Source: Myxococcota bacterium (lineage in GTDB: Bacteria > Myxococcota_C > UBA6777). From it: a stretch of DNA of 29,535 nt. Both the position numbers and the translations under genes were made by a program. This document shows positions 21,369 to 29,535 of the stretch, one piece after another. Numbering within the stretch: the stretch's first letter is position 1; each line of letters starts with the position of its first letter. The notes beneath the pieces were generated by a model. The model was not told the origin of the DNA, did no database searches, and saw only the letters and a list, made by a program, of their open reading frames with translations. The stretch lies in assembly GCA_023150835.1 (NCBI GenBank), contig JAKLKB010000082.1:1-29535 (forward strand). The letters are read 5' to 3'.

Positions 21369-23540
21369 CTAGTGGGTTTCGGTCTCGGCGCTACCTTCCA
21401 TCTCTTCTTCGGGCCAGCGGAGTCCGAGAAGATCAGCGATGGCCTTGCTGTCCATCTCCCCTTTTTCGGTGAGGGCTTGGGTGAGGGTTTCGAGATCGCT
21501 GCGGCGTTCGGCCAAGAGTTTTTGGGTGATATCGTGTTGTTCTTTGAGGAGTTGGTTGATCTCTTTGTCGATGAGTTCGCGGGTCATGGCACCGACGGAG
21601 GTTTCTTTGCCGTCGCCTGTGCGGTAGACGCGGGGTCCAAAGCGTTCGGACATACCCATGTCTTCGACCATCATACGGGCCATGCTGGTGGCGAAGTCGA
21701 GGTCATTTTTGGCTCCGATATCTTGTTCGCCTTCAAAGATCAGTTCTTCGGCGGCACGGCCTGCGAGAGCGATCTGGATCATCTGAGTGAGGGTTTTGCG
21801 GGTGGCTCCTTGGGTGACGTAGCTGTGGAGCGAGACCATGCCTTCGACGTCGGGGTTGTCGGCTTCGATGGTGACTTTTTGGATGGCTTGTGGTCCGAGC
21901 AACACAGCGGCAAGTAGGGCGTGTCCCGCTTCGTGATAGGCGGCTTTGAGGCGGTCGCGTTCGCGTTTTTTCTTGGAGCGGAAGGGGGCAGGCCCCATCA
22001 CTTCGTTGACTTCTTCGCGGGAGATGGGGAAGGGCGAGCGAAGATCACGTCGGCGGGCTTGAAGGCGTTTGAGTTTTCGAGCGATGCCGTAGAGGTGATC
22101 GCCAGAATAGCGCATATTTCGGGTGGGATCGACATAATTTCCCGTGCGTTCGATCAGGTATTCCATGACTTCTTCGGGGATGGAGAAGCGAAAGCGTTTG
22201 GCGTAGATATCGAGGATCGAGCGGCGAGCGGTGCGATCGGGATAAGGGACGTGGAGTTGGTATTCAAAGCGTCCCGGGCGTAGCAGGGCGGGATCGACGC
22301 TTTGGGAAAAGTTGGTGGTGCCGACGACGAAGACCATCTCTTCTTTGCGAAAGCCGTCCATCTCGGTGAGAAGTTGGTTGACAAGGCTGTGTTCGACACC
22401 TGAGCCGTGATACATACCGCGCTGCGGGGCGATCGCATCAAGTTCGTCGAAGATGATGATGGCGGGTGCGGCAGATCGGGCTTGTGCAAAGATGCGGCGG
22501 AGATTGGCTTCGCTTTCGCCGACCCACTTGGACTTGATCTCGGGGCCGCTGACAACGATGGCGGTGGCGTTGAGTGCGGTGGCCATCGCTTTGGCGAAGT
22601 AGGTTTTTCCCGTACCGGGGGGGCCGTAGAAGAGAAAGCCCCGAGGGAGGGTATCTTCGAGTTCTTGGGCGCGTTCCATCCAAGCGGGATCTTCGCGTAG
22701 TTGGAGGATATCGAGGATCTCTTCGCGGATACGCTTTTTGATATCGTTGTATCCACCGATATCTTTGTCGAGGTCGACTTCGGGGATCTCCATGCCACCG
22801 AGCAAGGTCATCTCGCGCAGAGTGCGTTCGATCTTTTGGCGTTGGGGTTCGCGTTCTTCGGGAGGAAGGGCGATCAGGGGAGGAAATTCAAGAAGGCGAG
22901 CCATGAGTTTGCGCAGTTTGACAGCGTTGAGGCCAGAAACGTACTTGTAGAGGCGAAACAGGTTGAGGTGATCGGTGCCGAAGCGCTGGGCTTCTTCGTA
23001 AGAGATCAGGTGGGGCAAGGTATCACGGCGAAGGCCGACGAGTTCGCGTTTGACGTCGAAGAGGTCTTCGATGGCTTTAGGCAGATGGAGCGCGGGATCG
23101 TTGAAGGCAAGGAAGGTGAGTTCGGGATCTTGGGCCATCGCGGCGATGGATTCGCGAGCAGGCGTTCCGAGGGAGGTTTCGGTGGTGGTGGCGAGCAGAT
23201 CGAGGTGGGGGAGGACGACCACGCTGTCTTCTTCGCCGATGTGATCTTGGACTTGTTGCCAGAGATCTTCGACCATCGCGTGCATAAAGGAGCGGCCTTC
23301 TTTGGAGGGGGGAGACTGGATAAGGATGCAACGCCGCGTCGGATGGCCGTTTCGCAAGCGATCGCGGATCTCTTTGTAAAGCATTAAAGAGAGGGATTTT
23401 TCAGCGATGACGCGCACAGAAAGACCAGAGCGCAGCATGGACTCGATCCAATCGAGATCTTCGGCGTATGCTTTTTTGACGGCAGCTTGGAGAGAGATGC
23501 GGCCTTTGCTGAAATGTTCGGTCGTAATCGGGATCAACAT
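21369..23540 (-). CDS. Soluble FtsH-like AAA+ zinc metalloprotease (M41 type)
   Basis: FtsH proteins unfold substrates with an AAA+ ring and degrade them with a zinc peptidase. This one has 723 residues from the ATG at 23540 (AGGA 7 nt upstream). It lacks the usual N-terminal transmembrane helices. Instead, residues 1-240 resemble a degenerate AAA-like region (RCILIQSPPS in place of Walker A, VVVLPHLDLL in place of Walker B). The second AAA module is complete: GPPGTGKT (about 307-314), FDELDAI (about 360), and TNFSQSVDPALLRPGRFEYQ with the arginine-finger region. The M41 domain has HEAGH (about 534-538) and the third zinc ligand region in GAKNDLDFAT. It should be an active cytoplasmic protease. 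It sits between the STAND-like gene and an 86-aa protein on the same strand. Confidence 0.9.
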   Translation of the reverse strand: MLIPITTEHFSKGRISLQAAVKKAYAEDLDWIESMLRSGLSVRVIAEKSLSLMLYKEIRDRLRNGHPTRRCILIQSPPSKEGRSFMHAMVEDLWQQVQDHIGEEDSVVVLPHLDLLATTTETSLGTPARESIAAMAQDPELTFLAFNDPALHLPKAIEDLFDVKRELVGLRRDTLPHLISYEEAQRFGTDHLNLFRLYKYVSGLNAVKLRKLMARLLEFPPLIALPPEEREPQRQKIERTLREMTLLGGMEIPEVDLDKDIGGYNDIKKRIREEILDILQLREDPAWMERAQELEDTLPRGFLFYGPPGTGKTYFAKAMATALNATAIVVSGPEIKSKWVGESEANLRRIFAQARSAAPAIIIFDELDAIAPQRGMYHGSGVEHSLVNQLLTEMDGFRKEEMVFVVGTTNFSQSVDPALLRPGRFEYQLHVPYPDRTARRSILDIYAKRFRFSIPEEVMEYLIERTGNYVDPTRNMRYSGDHLYGIARKLKRLQARRRDLRSPFPISREEVNEVMGPAPFRSKKKRERDRLKAAYHEAGHALLAAVLLGPQAIQKVTIEADNPDVEGMVSLHSYVTQGATRKTLTQMIQIALAGRAAEELIFEGEQDIGAKNDLDFATSMARMMVEDMGMSERFGPRVYRTGDGKETSVGAMTRELIDKEINQLLKEQHDITQKLLAERRSDLETLTQALTEKGEMDSKAIADLLGLRWPEEEMEGSAETETH

Positions 23541-23598
23541 CCATGTATCCTTTTTGTCGCTGGCGTCTTCGACGATATTCGAGAGGATTGTGATCTGC

Positions 23599-23690
23599 GT
23601 ATCGGTATCCGCTGTAGACGCCCTATGGCTGGGCAGCCCCTGTGGCTGCCCCTACATCGTTCGCTTACACTATGGGCGGATTTCGTGTGA
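23599..23690 (+). repeat. Dispersed repeat family A, copy 6 (shortest)
   Basis: It runs GTATCGGTATCCGC to GCGGATTTCGTGT with centre GTAGACGCCC, TGGGCAGCCCCTGTGGCTGCC and CCTAC. It lies in the 276-bp gap between the STAND-like gene and the FtsH-like gene, about 60 bp upstream of the latter's start. Confidence 0.75.
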
Positions 23691-23816
23691 GCGCGTGATT
23701 TGACGGGCTGTCCATTCGAGGATTTGCGCCAAAATAATCTTCGTATCCTAAAGCGCCCCTACACAAGAAGCAACCGCTTGTGTTTTCTCGTGTGGATCGA
23801 TTTCGGTCAGTCCTGT

Positions 23817-26800
23817 TCAGGAAGAAAAGAAGCCTTTGAAGAGGTCGCGCAGAGCGCGAGGGAGTTTGTCGCCGAGGGTGGCGGAGAATTCTTCCCAAAG
23901 GGTTTGGAGCAGCCAGTCGCTGATCTCGTGGAGACGTTGGATCTGTTCGATCAGTGCGATGAGTAGACGGCGGGTATCTTGGAGGGGGAGGGTGGCGATC
24001 TCTTTGACAAGGCGCTGGATGATAGCGCGGCAAGGGCCGGTGGCTCCGATGCGTGCGAAGGCAAGCAGAGCATCGGTGAGATAGGCGATGCCGGTGGTTT
24101 GGTGGTCGGGGTGGGCGAGATGGAGATCGGCAAGGGACTGATAACTGAGTGCGATGCCAAAGCCCGATTGAAGGCGATCGCGGTTGATGGCGAGGGCTTG
24201 TTGGAAGTGTTCTTTGGCCGCGTCCCATTCGGTGGCATCGGGGATATCTTGTTTGGTGAGTAGTTTGGCGCATTGGAGGTGTGCTGCGCCAAGGCCCGAA
24301 AAGGACATCGCCATCCCAAGGAAGTCGTTGAGCGCACGTTTGGCTTGGATGGAGCCTTCAAAAGATTCGGCGGCTTGTTGGAGTTGTTCGAGGCTTTGGG
24401 TGGGGTTGTCGTCGAGCGTCGCCAAACCAACGAGGATACGAGCGAGATTGTCGTAGGCTTGGGCAAGAAGTTCGGTCTGCTCGCTGCTGCGGTGCGCAAG
24501 AGTCCGTTGCAAGGCGTCTTCTGCAAGTTGTCGTGCATCCAACAGCAAAGCGCGCTGTTGTTCTTTTGGGAGGGATGCGTGTTGGGTCTCAAAGGCGCGG
24601 CGTTTGACGGAGCTTTGGAGATGGCGGATCCAAGCGCGATGGGGAGAGCGTTCTTCGATGCTCTCGCTCTGCTCGTTTTCTTGGAGCAGAGACCATGCAC
24701 GATCGAGAGCGGTTGCGGCTTCTTCGGGATGGTTGGTGTCGAGTTCGTAGATCCCGAGAAAGCGCAACACGACGGCTTGTTGAGCAGGATCTTTGGTTTG
24801 TTCTTGGATGCGTTGGAGAGCTGATAGATAAACGACGCGCCCTTCTTCATAAGCGCGCTGGCTGAGGCGTCCTCCCGATTCTTGGGCCAGCAGCTTACGT
24901 TTGTTGTCGGCTCGTGCAAGCAAAAGCTCGGTCATCTCTTGCGGAAACGCGATCAGCTGATCGGCATACGCAGGGCGATCGAGCAACAAGCCGAACAATG
25001 CGTCGACTTCGATGTACTGCCCTCGGCGTCCCAAGGCTTGTCCGAGTTCTTGGAGCAAGACCAGATCCCCTCGCGAGATCTCTTTGAGGACCACATCAAG
25101 CACGCCATTGTGGCGCGTTAAAGCCCGAACATCGAGGTTTTGTAGCGCACGAAACAAAATGTAGCGATTGCGTTGCCCAAGGCTTGTGCTGCGATCGTTG
25201 AAATCAGCAACGGCTTGAAAGGCGTGCTCCTCGATCAACCGCAACAAGATCAACGCCAGCGCTCCTTCGAGCGGTCGGAAACGATCGCTGTGCTCGGCCA
25301 TCGCCAACAACCACCCCACAGGATCTTTTTGCATCAAAGATCCTTCCGATCGGCCCGCGTGTTGCGAATCGCGAGGCTCCCTCTGGTCGTCTTCCGTGTC
25401 TTGCGTGTGTTGCGAATCGCGGGACTCCCTCTGGTCGTCTTCCGTGTCTTGCGTGTGCTGCGAAGCGCGGGACTCCCTCTGGTCGTCTTCCGTGTTTTCC
25501 GTGTCTTCCGTGGACTCTTCTTGTGTTGTTGTCTCTGTTGGTTTTGCGGTGGGATTGGGGTGGATGGTTTCCCAGTCGACGGGCGGGAGGGAGTGCCAAT
25601 CGATCTTGTGGGTCCAGAGTTCAAGGAAGACGAGGTATTCTTGGAGTTGTAGGGAAGCAAAGCCAACGGTGCGCAGGGGTCGATCGTGGGGTGTACGCCA
25701 TTGGCGCAGGAGGATACCGCGAGCGCGGAGGTCGTCGTAAACGGTGGTTCCGTATTTGAAGCTATCGAGGAAAGGTGCGAAAGCGGCTTCGGAGAGCAGG
25801 GTGGCTTCGGGGAGGAGGGCTTGCGAGTCCCAGAGGTGGGGGGAGTGGTAGATATCGCTGTTGCCATAGAGCATGCGACAGATCAGGAGAGAGAAGAAGT
25901 CGCGTTCACCTTCTTGGAAACGTTCTATATAGAGTTCAAAGAGGTCGGTGAGGTGGATATCGTCTTTGAGTTCTTTGCGGTGATAAGTTTCCATAACGAC
26001 GGGTAGAAGGGAGGGATGTGCGAGGATGGAGCGTGTCATGCCAAAGCGTTCGAGTTCTTGGATATCGGCGCGTTCGGGGCGGTAGCGTGGTGTGCCGCTG
26101 GTGTCGGTGTAATTGTAGAAGCGTTGGTAAGCGCGGAGCAGTTCGGGTCGTTCAGTTTGGTTGTCATCGCGGAAAGGAGGAAGAGATTGGAGTACACCGT
26201 GAACACCGCTGCGTTCGCGGTAGAAGAGTTCTTGGGGGGGGTGGAAGCTGCCGTTGCGGAGAAAAGACCGCATAGAAGGGTCGTGGAGATGGTGTTCGAG
26301 GAAGCTGCGTCGAATGGAGAGGAAGAGGCGGAACCAAGGGTGAGATCGATGGAGTTTTTGTGCGAGAAGAAGGGCCTCTGCAAAGCGTTGGATGCCGTGT
26401 TTTGGGGTTTCGTGAAAGCCGTCGATGTAGAGGCAAAATTGGGGTCGATCTTCGTTCTGTTTGCGTTGGACGTGGAGGTCAGGATCGAAGAGGCTGCGGA
26501 AGTGTTTGAAGATCTTGAGTAGAGATTGTTCGGGGCGCTTTTGTTGGGCGAGTTGTTCTTCGGGGGAGGATTGGATCTGGAGTTCATGGTAGAGCCATGT
26601 GGCGAGGTTTTGATGGGGTGCAAGGAGTCCGATATCCAAGAAGAAAGTGTAGCGTTTTTCGGGTGGTTTGCGTTCACGGTTGGCGCGGACTTGCAAACGT
26701 GCGTGTTGGAGCAAGAGCAAGGTGTGGCCCATGCCGGCTTCACCGGCGAGCAAGAAGACGTTGGGGGCGTCGATGCGCTCATTTTCGAGGAAGTTGTCGA

Positions 26801-29535
26801 GTTTTTTGGCGTCATCGCGTTCGACCAAAAGGGCTTCTTGTTCGCGCAGGCGGCTACGTGCGAAGACTTGGCGGAAACTGGCGCGGGAGCGTTTTTCGAG
26901 AAACAACAGGTCGATGCCTTCGAGGGTACGGCTTTCTTGCATCTCGCGCAGTTGGGCGAGTTGGTTTTCCCATTCGAGGCTATCGGTGAGGGATAGGGGG
27001 CTTTGCCAGTAATCGCGGTTGTCGCTGTGGCCGATGGCGCGGAGGTGAAGTTGCGGGCTGCGGTTGATGTTGTAAGCCCACCAGAGGGCTTTGGGAAGAT
27101 GTCCATGAAGTAGGCGTTGGGGTTGGGGAGGGGGATTCCAAGAAAGCTGTAGGGCAGGGGAGAGGCGGAGTGGAGTGAATTGTTCGTAGGTGAGATAGAG
27201 TTTGTGTGCTTCAAGATGAGAGGGTGCATCGTGGAGGGGTTGGAGCCAAGGGGTGACGCCGCTCATGGTGATCTGCCACCAAGAGGCGCGAGGTGCATCG
27301 TGTGTCGTCGAGGGATCGGGGAAGCAAAAGAAAAAGGTGGGTCGGGCGGCCATTCCTTCGCTGTATCGGAGCAAGGCGCGATGGAGGATCTGGGTGTAGC
27401 GAGAGAGTAGGTCTTGGAGGCGCAGAGAACGTTGGGTGAGATCGTGGCCGAGGGCTTCGGGTCGGAGGGCTTCTTTCATCTCGAAAAAGATCTGGAGGGG
27501 ACTGGCTTGGGCGGTGCCTTCGGGGGATGTAGGTGGTTGTTGTGAAGCGGTCCATTGTGCAAAGCGATGAAAAGGCGCGATCCAGCTATTGGGATCTTCG
27601 AGGGTGGGGATTTGCGCAAAGAATTCTTTCCATCCTTGGGGATCTTCGAGAGAGAGTTTTTCGAGAGCGTCGGTGTATTCAGGGGTTCGCTCGAAGCCTT
27701 CACCTTCGAGGTAGGCGGAGACAAGGATCACCGCGTTGAAATGTTGGAGGCTCCAAAAAGTGTCGTGGATGGTCTGGAGCTTGCGCAAGATCAAGTCTTC
27801 TGCGGATTGAAGTTGTTGGCGGTGTTGGCGGTAGAGGTCGCGTTGCTGTTGGAGAGCATCGCCTTGTAAGGGGGCTTGTTTGGCTTGCTGTTGGAGAGCA
27901 TCAAGTTGTTGAGCGAGTTGAGACAGGGTGTTTTGGATGTGTTGGCGGGCGTATCGTTGTTGGGTGACTTGGTGGAAGAGGCGGGCGACAGGCCAAGGAA
28001 AGCTGAGTCGTACAAGCGAAGCAAGAGCGACGGTGGCTTCAGGCGTTTGAGGATCTTGGCAGACGGAAGAAAGCAGTGATTGGGCGATGGGGAGTCCAGC
28101 GTTGGGGTGGCCGCTGGCTTGGTCGGCATACCCCATCGCACGCAAGATCGCCAAGCGAAGCGTGGGAGCGGCTTTTCGTAAGTTGGCGAGTTCTTGGATC
28201 GCGGTGTCGATGCCGATGTGACCGAGTGCATCAAGAATGGTGTGGAGCTGTTCGTCTGGAGAAGAGACAGCAGATGCGGCAAATGGATCGGTGGGATCGG
28301 AGATGACGGAGGATTCGAGTGGAACGGTGGTTTTGGATGTGGCGGTTTCGGAGATGGCGGAGGATTCGAGTGGAACGGTGGTTTTGGATGTGGCGGTTTC
28401 GGAGATGACGGAGGATGCGAGTGGAGCGGTGGTTTTGGATGTGGCGGTTTCGGGGATGGCGGAGGATTCGGGTGGGGTGGGTTGTAAGGCTTGAAGAGCG
28501 AGCAGGAGTTCTTGTGTGGTGGATTGCCAGATGGGAAGGTCTCCATCGAGGGCGGGGCGTTGTAGTCGTGCGATGGAAAGGATGGAACGTGTGGCAGCGA
28601 GCCGAATTACGGGTGAGGGTTCGCGTAGGAGGGTTTGGAGGACAAAGAGGGCGCGGTTGCGGAGTTGCCAGATCTGTTCGCTGGTGAGGAGTTCGGTTTC
28701 GATATCGCTGAGGGCGACGCTGTGTTCGCCATAACGGACGGAACGCTCAACGACGCGAGCGATCTCTTGGAGTATACGGGCGCGGATGGCATCTTCGGGG
28801 GGGATGAACAACCAACGGACCCAAGGCCCGAGGATAGGCCAATTGCGGAAAGCGTAGAGTCTTCGCCATCGGTCGGTTCGGAGGGTGGGGGCTGCGATGC
28901 CGATCAGGGCCTCAAGAGCCCAAGCGCGATCTTGCATATTTCCGATTAAGTTGATCTGTTCTTCGCGGAGTATTCGGCTCCATCGCTCTTCGGGGGGCAT
29001 GGGTGTGGGTTTGAGGAAGGGCAGGAGGCGCGGAAGGGCGCGGGTACGCATCCATTGAAAAAACCAGATCAGGCCAGCGAGAGGGTCGAGCAGCGCGTGG
29101 TTGCCTTTGACGCCGCGCACAAGGAAAGCGGCCCAGATACGGGGATAACTATCGACAGTGCGTTGGATGCTGTCTTGGTGTTGTTTGAGGGGGTGGGCAG
29201 CGTTGGCGTCGTTGGCGTCGACAGCTTCTCGGTTGACGCGGATGCCGAGAAAGGAATCCATCAGGAGCAGGTAGATCAGCAAAAGTCGCTTGGCATAAAA
29301 GAAGATCAGAAGGGCGCGAAGCAGCGAGCCAACAAGCGTATAGCCCGCACCAAGAGCGAGGTATTCGGGTTGGCCGGTCGAAGGGCTGTAGACGAGCTTT
29401 TGCGTGTGTGCATCGCGAGCGTGGATCTGGCCGATGACAGTAAATCGTAGCCAGTCGGTGAGCGTGGGGCGCAAGAGTTGATCGGAGGGTGCGGAGGGGA
29501 GGGAGGGTGCGGAGGGGAGGGAGGGTGCGGAGGGG
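23817..29535 (-). CDS. Giant membrane-anchored STAND/NACHT-like NTPase with TPRs (5' end off-window)
   Basis: At least 1885 residues counted from a TTG at 29474. The frame stays open to 29535 through an APSLPS-coding repeat, so the true start is probably beyond the edge. Two hydrophobic helices lie near residues 40-75, followed by helical, HEAT-like segments (about 150-560). A Ser/Thr linker repeat occurs near 333-390. The NTPase core has Walker A-like AGEAGMGHTLLLL (about 913), with His replacing Lys, and Walker B-like LYIDGFHE (about 1015), which fits the NACHT/STAND DGxxE form. A winged-helix-like region and an acidic 16-residue repeat (near 1330-1375) precede TPR-type helices to the C-terminus (QALAINRDRLQSGFGIALSY). 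STAND proteins are signal-activated oligomerising switches, used in defence and regulation. No effector domain is recognised in the visible part. Confidence 0.8.
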   Translation of the reverse strand, partial: PSAPSLPSAPSLPSAPSDQLLRPTLTDWLRFTVIGQIHARDAHTQKLVYSPSTGQPEYLALGAGYTLVGSLLRALLIFFYAKRLLLIYLLLMDSFLGIRVNREAVDANDANAAHPLKQHQDSIQRTVDSYPRIWAAFLVRGVKGNHALLDPLAGLIWFFQWMRTRALPRLLPFLKPTPMPPEERWSRILREEQINLIGNMQDRAWALEALIGIAAPTLRTDRWRRLYAFRNWPILGPWVRWLFIPPEDAIRARILQEIARVVERSVRYGEHSVALSDIETELLTSEQIWQLRNRALFVLQTLLREPSPVIRLAATRSILSIARLQRPALDGDLPIWQSTTQELLLALQALQPTPPESSAIPETATSKTTAPLASSVISETATSKTTVPLESSAISETATSKTTVPLESSVISDPTDPFAASAVSSPDEQLHTILDALGHIGIDTAIQELANLRKAAPTLRLAILRAMGYADQASGHPNAGLPIAQSLLSSVCQDPQTPEATVALASLVRLSFPWPVARLFHQVTQQRYARQHIQNTLSQLAQQLDALQQQAKQAPLQGDALQQQRDLYRQHRQQLQSAEDLILRKLQTIHDTFWSLQHFNAVILVSAYLEGEGFERTPEYTDALEKLSLEDPQGWKEFFAQIPTLEDPNSWIAPFHRFAQWTASQQPPTSPEGTAQASPLQIFFEMKEALRPEALGHDLTQRSLRLQDLLSRYTQILHRALLRYSEGMAARPTFFFCFPDPSTTHDAPRASWWQITMSGVTPWLQPLHDAPSHLEAHKLYLTYEQFTPLRLSPALQLSWNPPPQPQRLLHGHLPKALWWAYNINRSPQLHLRAIGHSDNRDYWQSPLSLTDSLEWENQLAQLREMQESRTLEGIDLLFLEKRSRASFRQVFARSRLREQEALLVERDDAKKLDNFLENERIDAPNVFLLAGEAGMGHTLLLLQHARLQVRANRERKPPEKRYTFFLDIGLLAPHQNLATWLYHELQIQSSPEEQLAQQKRPEQSLLKIFKHFRSLFDPDLHVQRKQNEDRPQFCLYIDGFHETPKHGIQRFAEALLLAQKLHRSHPWFRLFLSIRRSFLEHHLHDPSMRSFLRNGSFHPPQELFYRERSGVHGVLQSLPPFRDDNQTERPELLRAYQRFYNYTDTSGTPRYRPERADIQELERFGMTRSILAHPSLLPVVMETYHRKELKDDIHLTDLFELYIERFQEGERDFFSLLICRMLYGNSDIYHSPHLWDSQALLPEATLLSEAAFAPFLDSFKYGTTVYDDLRARGILLRQWRTPHDRPLRTVGFASLQLQEYLVFLELWTHKIDWHSLPPVDWETIHPNPTAKPTETTTQEESTEDTENTEDDQRESRASQHTQDTEDDQRESRDSQHTQDTEDDQREPRDSQHAGRSEGSLMQKDPVGWLLAMAEHSDRFRPLEGALALILLRLIEEHAFQAVADFNDRSTSLGQRNRYILFRALQNLDVRALTRHNGVLDVVLKEISRGDLVLLQELGQALGRRGQYIEVDALFGLLLDRPAYADQLIAFPQEMTELLLARADNKRKLLAQESGGRLSQRAYEEGRVVYLSALQRIQEQTKDPAQQAVVLRFLGIYELDTNHPEEAATALDRAWSLLQENEQSESIEERSPHRAWIRHLQSSVKRRAFETQHASLPKEQQRALLLDARQLAEDALQRTLAHRSSEQTELLAQAYDNLARILVGLATLDDNPTQSLEQLQQAAESFEGSIQAKRALNDFLGMAMSFSGLGAAHLQCAKLLTKQDIPDATEWDAAKEHFQQALAINRDRLQSGFGIALSYQSLADLHLAHPDHQTTGIAYLTDALLAFARIGATGPCRAIIQRLVKEIATLPLQDTRRLLIALIEQIQRLHEISDWLLQTLWEEFSATLGDKLPRALRDLFKGFFSS
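25352..25495 (-). repeat. 48-nt in-frame tandem repeat, three copies
   Basis: Anchors TGCGAATCG at 25363 and 25411, and TGCGAAGCG at 25459, give a 48-bp period. The product is an acidic 16-residue unit TEDDQRESRDSQHTQD between the NTPase region and the TPR region of the STAND-like protein, likely a disordered hinge. Confidence 0.9.
28302..28475 (-). repeat. 51-nt in-frame tandem repeat, three and a half copies
   Basis: Units start at 28302, 28353, 28404 and 28455 (partial). They encode a 17-residue SS[AV]ISETATSKTTVPLE unit in the N-terminal half of the STAND-like protein, probably a flexible linker between helical-repeat segments. Confidence 0.9.
29485..29535 (-). repeat. 18-nt tandem repeat at the right edge, coding in frame
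   Basis: GAGGGTGCGGAGGGGAGG repeats 2.8 times up to the last base. On the minus strand it is in frame with the STAND-like gene and encodes SLPSAP units without a stop, so the coding region probably continues beyond the window. Confidence 0.85.

Noticed and set aside
22701-23387. Frames antisense to the FtsH-like gene (also 21321-21917)
   Set aside because: They lie opposite conserved AAA and M41 motifs and have shadow-type composition.
25173-25652. Plus-strand frame with LPLVVFRVLRVLR repeats
   Set aside because: This is the complement of the 48-nt acidic repeat of the STAND-like gene. The sense frame is continuous through 5.6 kb.
1-29535. tRNA, rRNA, riboswitch, integrase or transposase genes
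   Set aside because: I looked for cloverleaf ends, conserved rRNA words and DDE or Tyr-recombinase motifs by eye and saw none. A tRNAscan or Rfam search would be decisive.

Overview
The window looks like chromosomal DNA from an uncultured member of the Myxococcota or a related deltaproteobacterial lineage. This is inferred from gene content: a very large Cys-rich secreted protein ending in a MYXO-CTERM-like sorting tail, a CPBP glutamic intramembrane protease of the kind proposed to act on such tails, a DUF4388 protein with a degenerate receiver, WD40 and TolB-like propellers, and a phosphatidylcholine synthase. By eye the DNA is moderately GC-rich. TTG and GTG starts are common, and most genes have a clear AAGGAG-type ribosome binding site. 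I saw no rRNA, tRNA, transposase or phage gene.

Layout, left to right. Bases 1-141 look like the end of a CRISPR array: two identical 38-bp repeats around one 37-bp spacer. Next come a small secreted Cys-repeat protein (704-1249, +), then a thioesterase and a WD40 protein in tandem on the minus strand (2909 down to 1288). A membrane-anchored lytic-transglycosylase-like protein lacking its catalytic Glu follows (3459-4637, +), then two tandemly duplicated lipoproteins (minus), a TolB-like propeller protein (minus) and a DUF4388 regulator (minus). Divergent from the regulator, a LarE-like sulfur transferase and a CPBP protease overlap at TTGA (9665-11835, +). Then comes the 1171-residue, 26-repeat Cys-rich protein with a MYXO-CTERM-like tail (12302-15817, +). 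Phosphatidylcholine synthase (minus), a HAD hydrolase (+) and a GAF/degenerate-kinase/receiver protein (minus) follow. The last third is minus strand: a giant membrane-anchored STAND-like NTPase with TPRs running off the right edge (23817 to beyond 29535), a soluble FtsH-like AAA+ metalloprotease, and an 86-aa protein.

Three layers of repeats cover the window. (1) Two families of dispersed intergenic elements: family A, about 90-160 bp with GATACGATATCC-type inverted termini and an inner GGGCAGCC hairpin, and family B, about 120 bp with two consecutive hairpins whose stems vary in sequence but still pair. There are six copies of each. (2) In-frame tandem repeats inside at least seven genes, with units of 6, 18, 21, 36, 48 and 51 nt. 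One sits inside a signal peptide. (3) Short direct or tandem repeats at all four convergent gene junctions.

The most promising biology is the neighbouring CPBP protease and MYXO-CTERM-like giant Cys-repeat protein (a possible myxosortase and its substrate, with the protease gene coupled to a LarE-like gene), and the STAND-like NTPase with a His in place of the Walker A Lys, next to a soluble M41-type AAA+ protease. Functional links within these groups are inference from position.
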